DNA of 64,000 bases, from assembly GCA_037039925.1 (NCBI GenBank), contig JAXRKP010000130.1, positions 168,501-232,500 of the forward strand, written 5' to 3'. The position numbers and the translations under genes were made by a program. The notes beneath the pieces were generated by a model, which saw only the letters and a program-made list of their open reading frames with translations, was not told the origin of the DNA and made no database searches. Source of the DNA: Doris montereyensis (Eukaryota > Mollusca > Gastropoda > Nudibranchia > Dorididae). Within the stretch, counting starts at the first letter, position 1; the number at the start of each line of letters is the position of its first letter. This document shows positions 62,082 through 64,000 of this stretch, piece by piece.

Positions 62082-64000
<1,919 letters not shown>

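Overview
The window looks like a metazoan, probably lophotrochozoan (mollusc, most likely gastropod), nuclear genome. It has small GT-AG exons in AT-rich introns, metazoan gene families, tRNA-derived SINEs, long (GA)n tracts, many GATCTAGATCT-type stretches and a dense, nested mix of DNA transposons, LINEs and LTR elements. The species cannot be read directly from the sequence.

Host genes, left to right: (1) the last exon of an EB1/MAPRE-family microtubule plus-end protein on + (269-331), followed by a long probable 3' UTR; (2) the C-terminal two exons of a UTP23-like small-subunit processome protein on - (11431-15438); (3) a five-exon + gene of uncertain identity (23278-28084), whose N-terminal part has an ISY1-like layout, followed by a Ser/Thr-rich acidic tail; (4) most of a peroxidasin (PXDN) gene on - (46220-62081). 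The PXDN part holds four Ig domains, the heme-peroxidase domain, an RGRR convertase-type site, a coiled coil and a VWC domain. Its signal peptide and LRR exons lie beyond the right edge or were not found.

Between the genes is a transposon graveyard. At 3.6-6.2 kb a CR1-like LINE is split by a 1.2-kb terminal-inverted-repeat element with an AT/AT duplication. Two related TA-flanked MITEs lie at 6.9-7.8 and 10.0-10.6 kb, on either side of an 18-copy 29-bp minisatellite. A Tigger/pogo-type element with a CENP-B-like HTH remnant lies inside the UTP23 intron. The core is 28.6-42.6 kb, a two-nest block. A LINE on - (28.6-36.5 kb) is interrupted by a complete 4.6-kb P-superfamily transposon (31200-35804) with TIRs, a near-perfect 8-bp target duplication and a THAP/P-type transposase. 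Next to it a Ty1/copia remnant is interrupted by a complete short Ty3-type LTR retrotransposon (37081-40853) with TG..CA LTRs and the 5-bp duplication GGTTC; it seems to lack the RT thumb/RNase H region. At least three tRNA-derived SINE families sit in introns of the host genes.

A recurrent oddity is single-base frame breaks in otherwise well-conserved exons (UTP23, the ISY1-like gene, at least four PXDN exons, the P transposase), several of them in homopolymers. This fits residual long-read assembly error at least as well as pseudogenisation, and it limits any claim that a given gene is dead. No operon, CRISPR, rRNA or true tRNA gene was seen.
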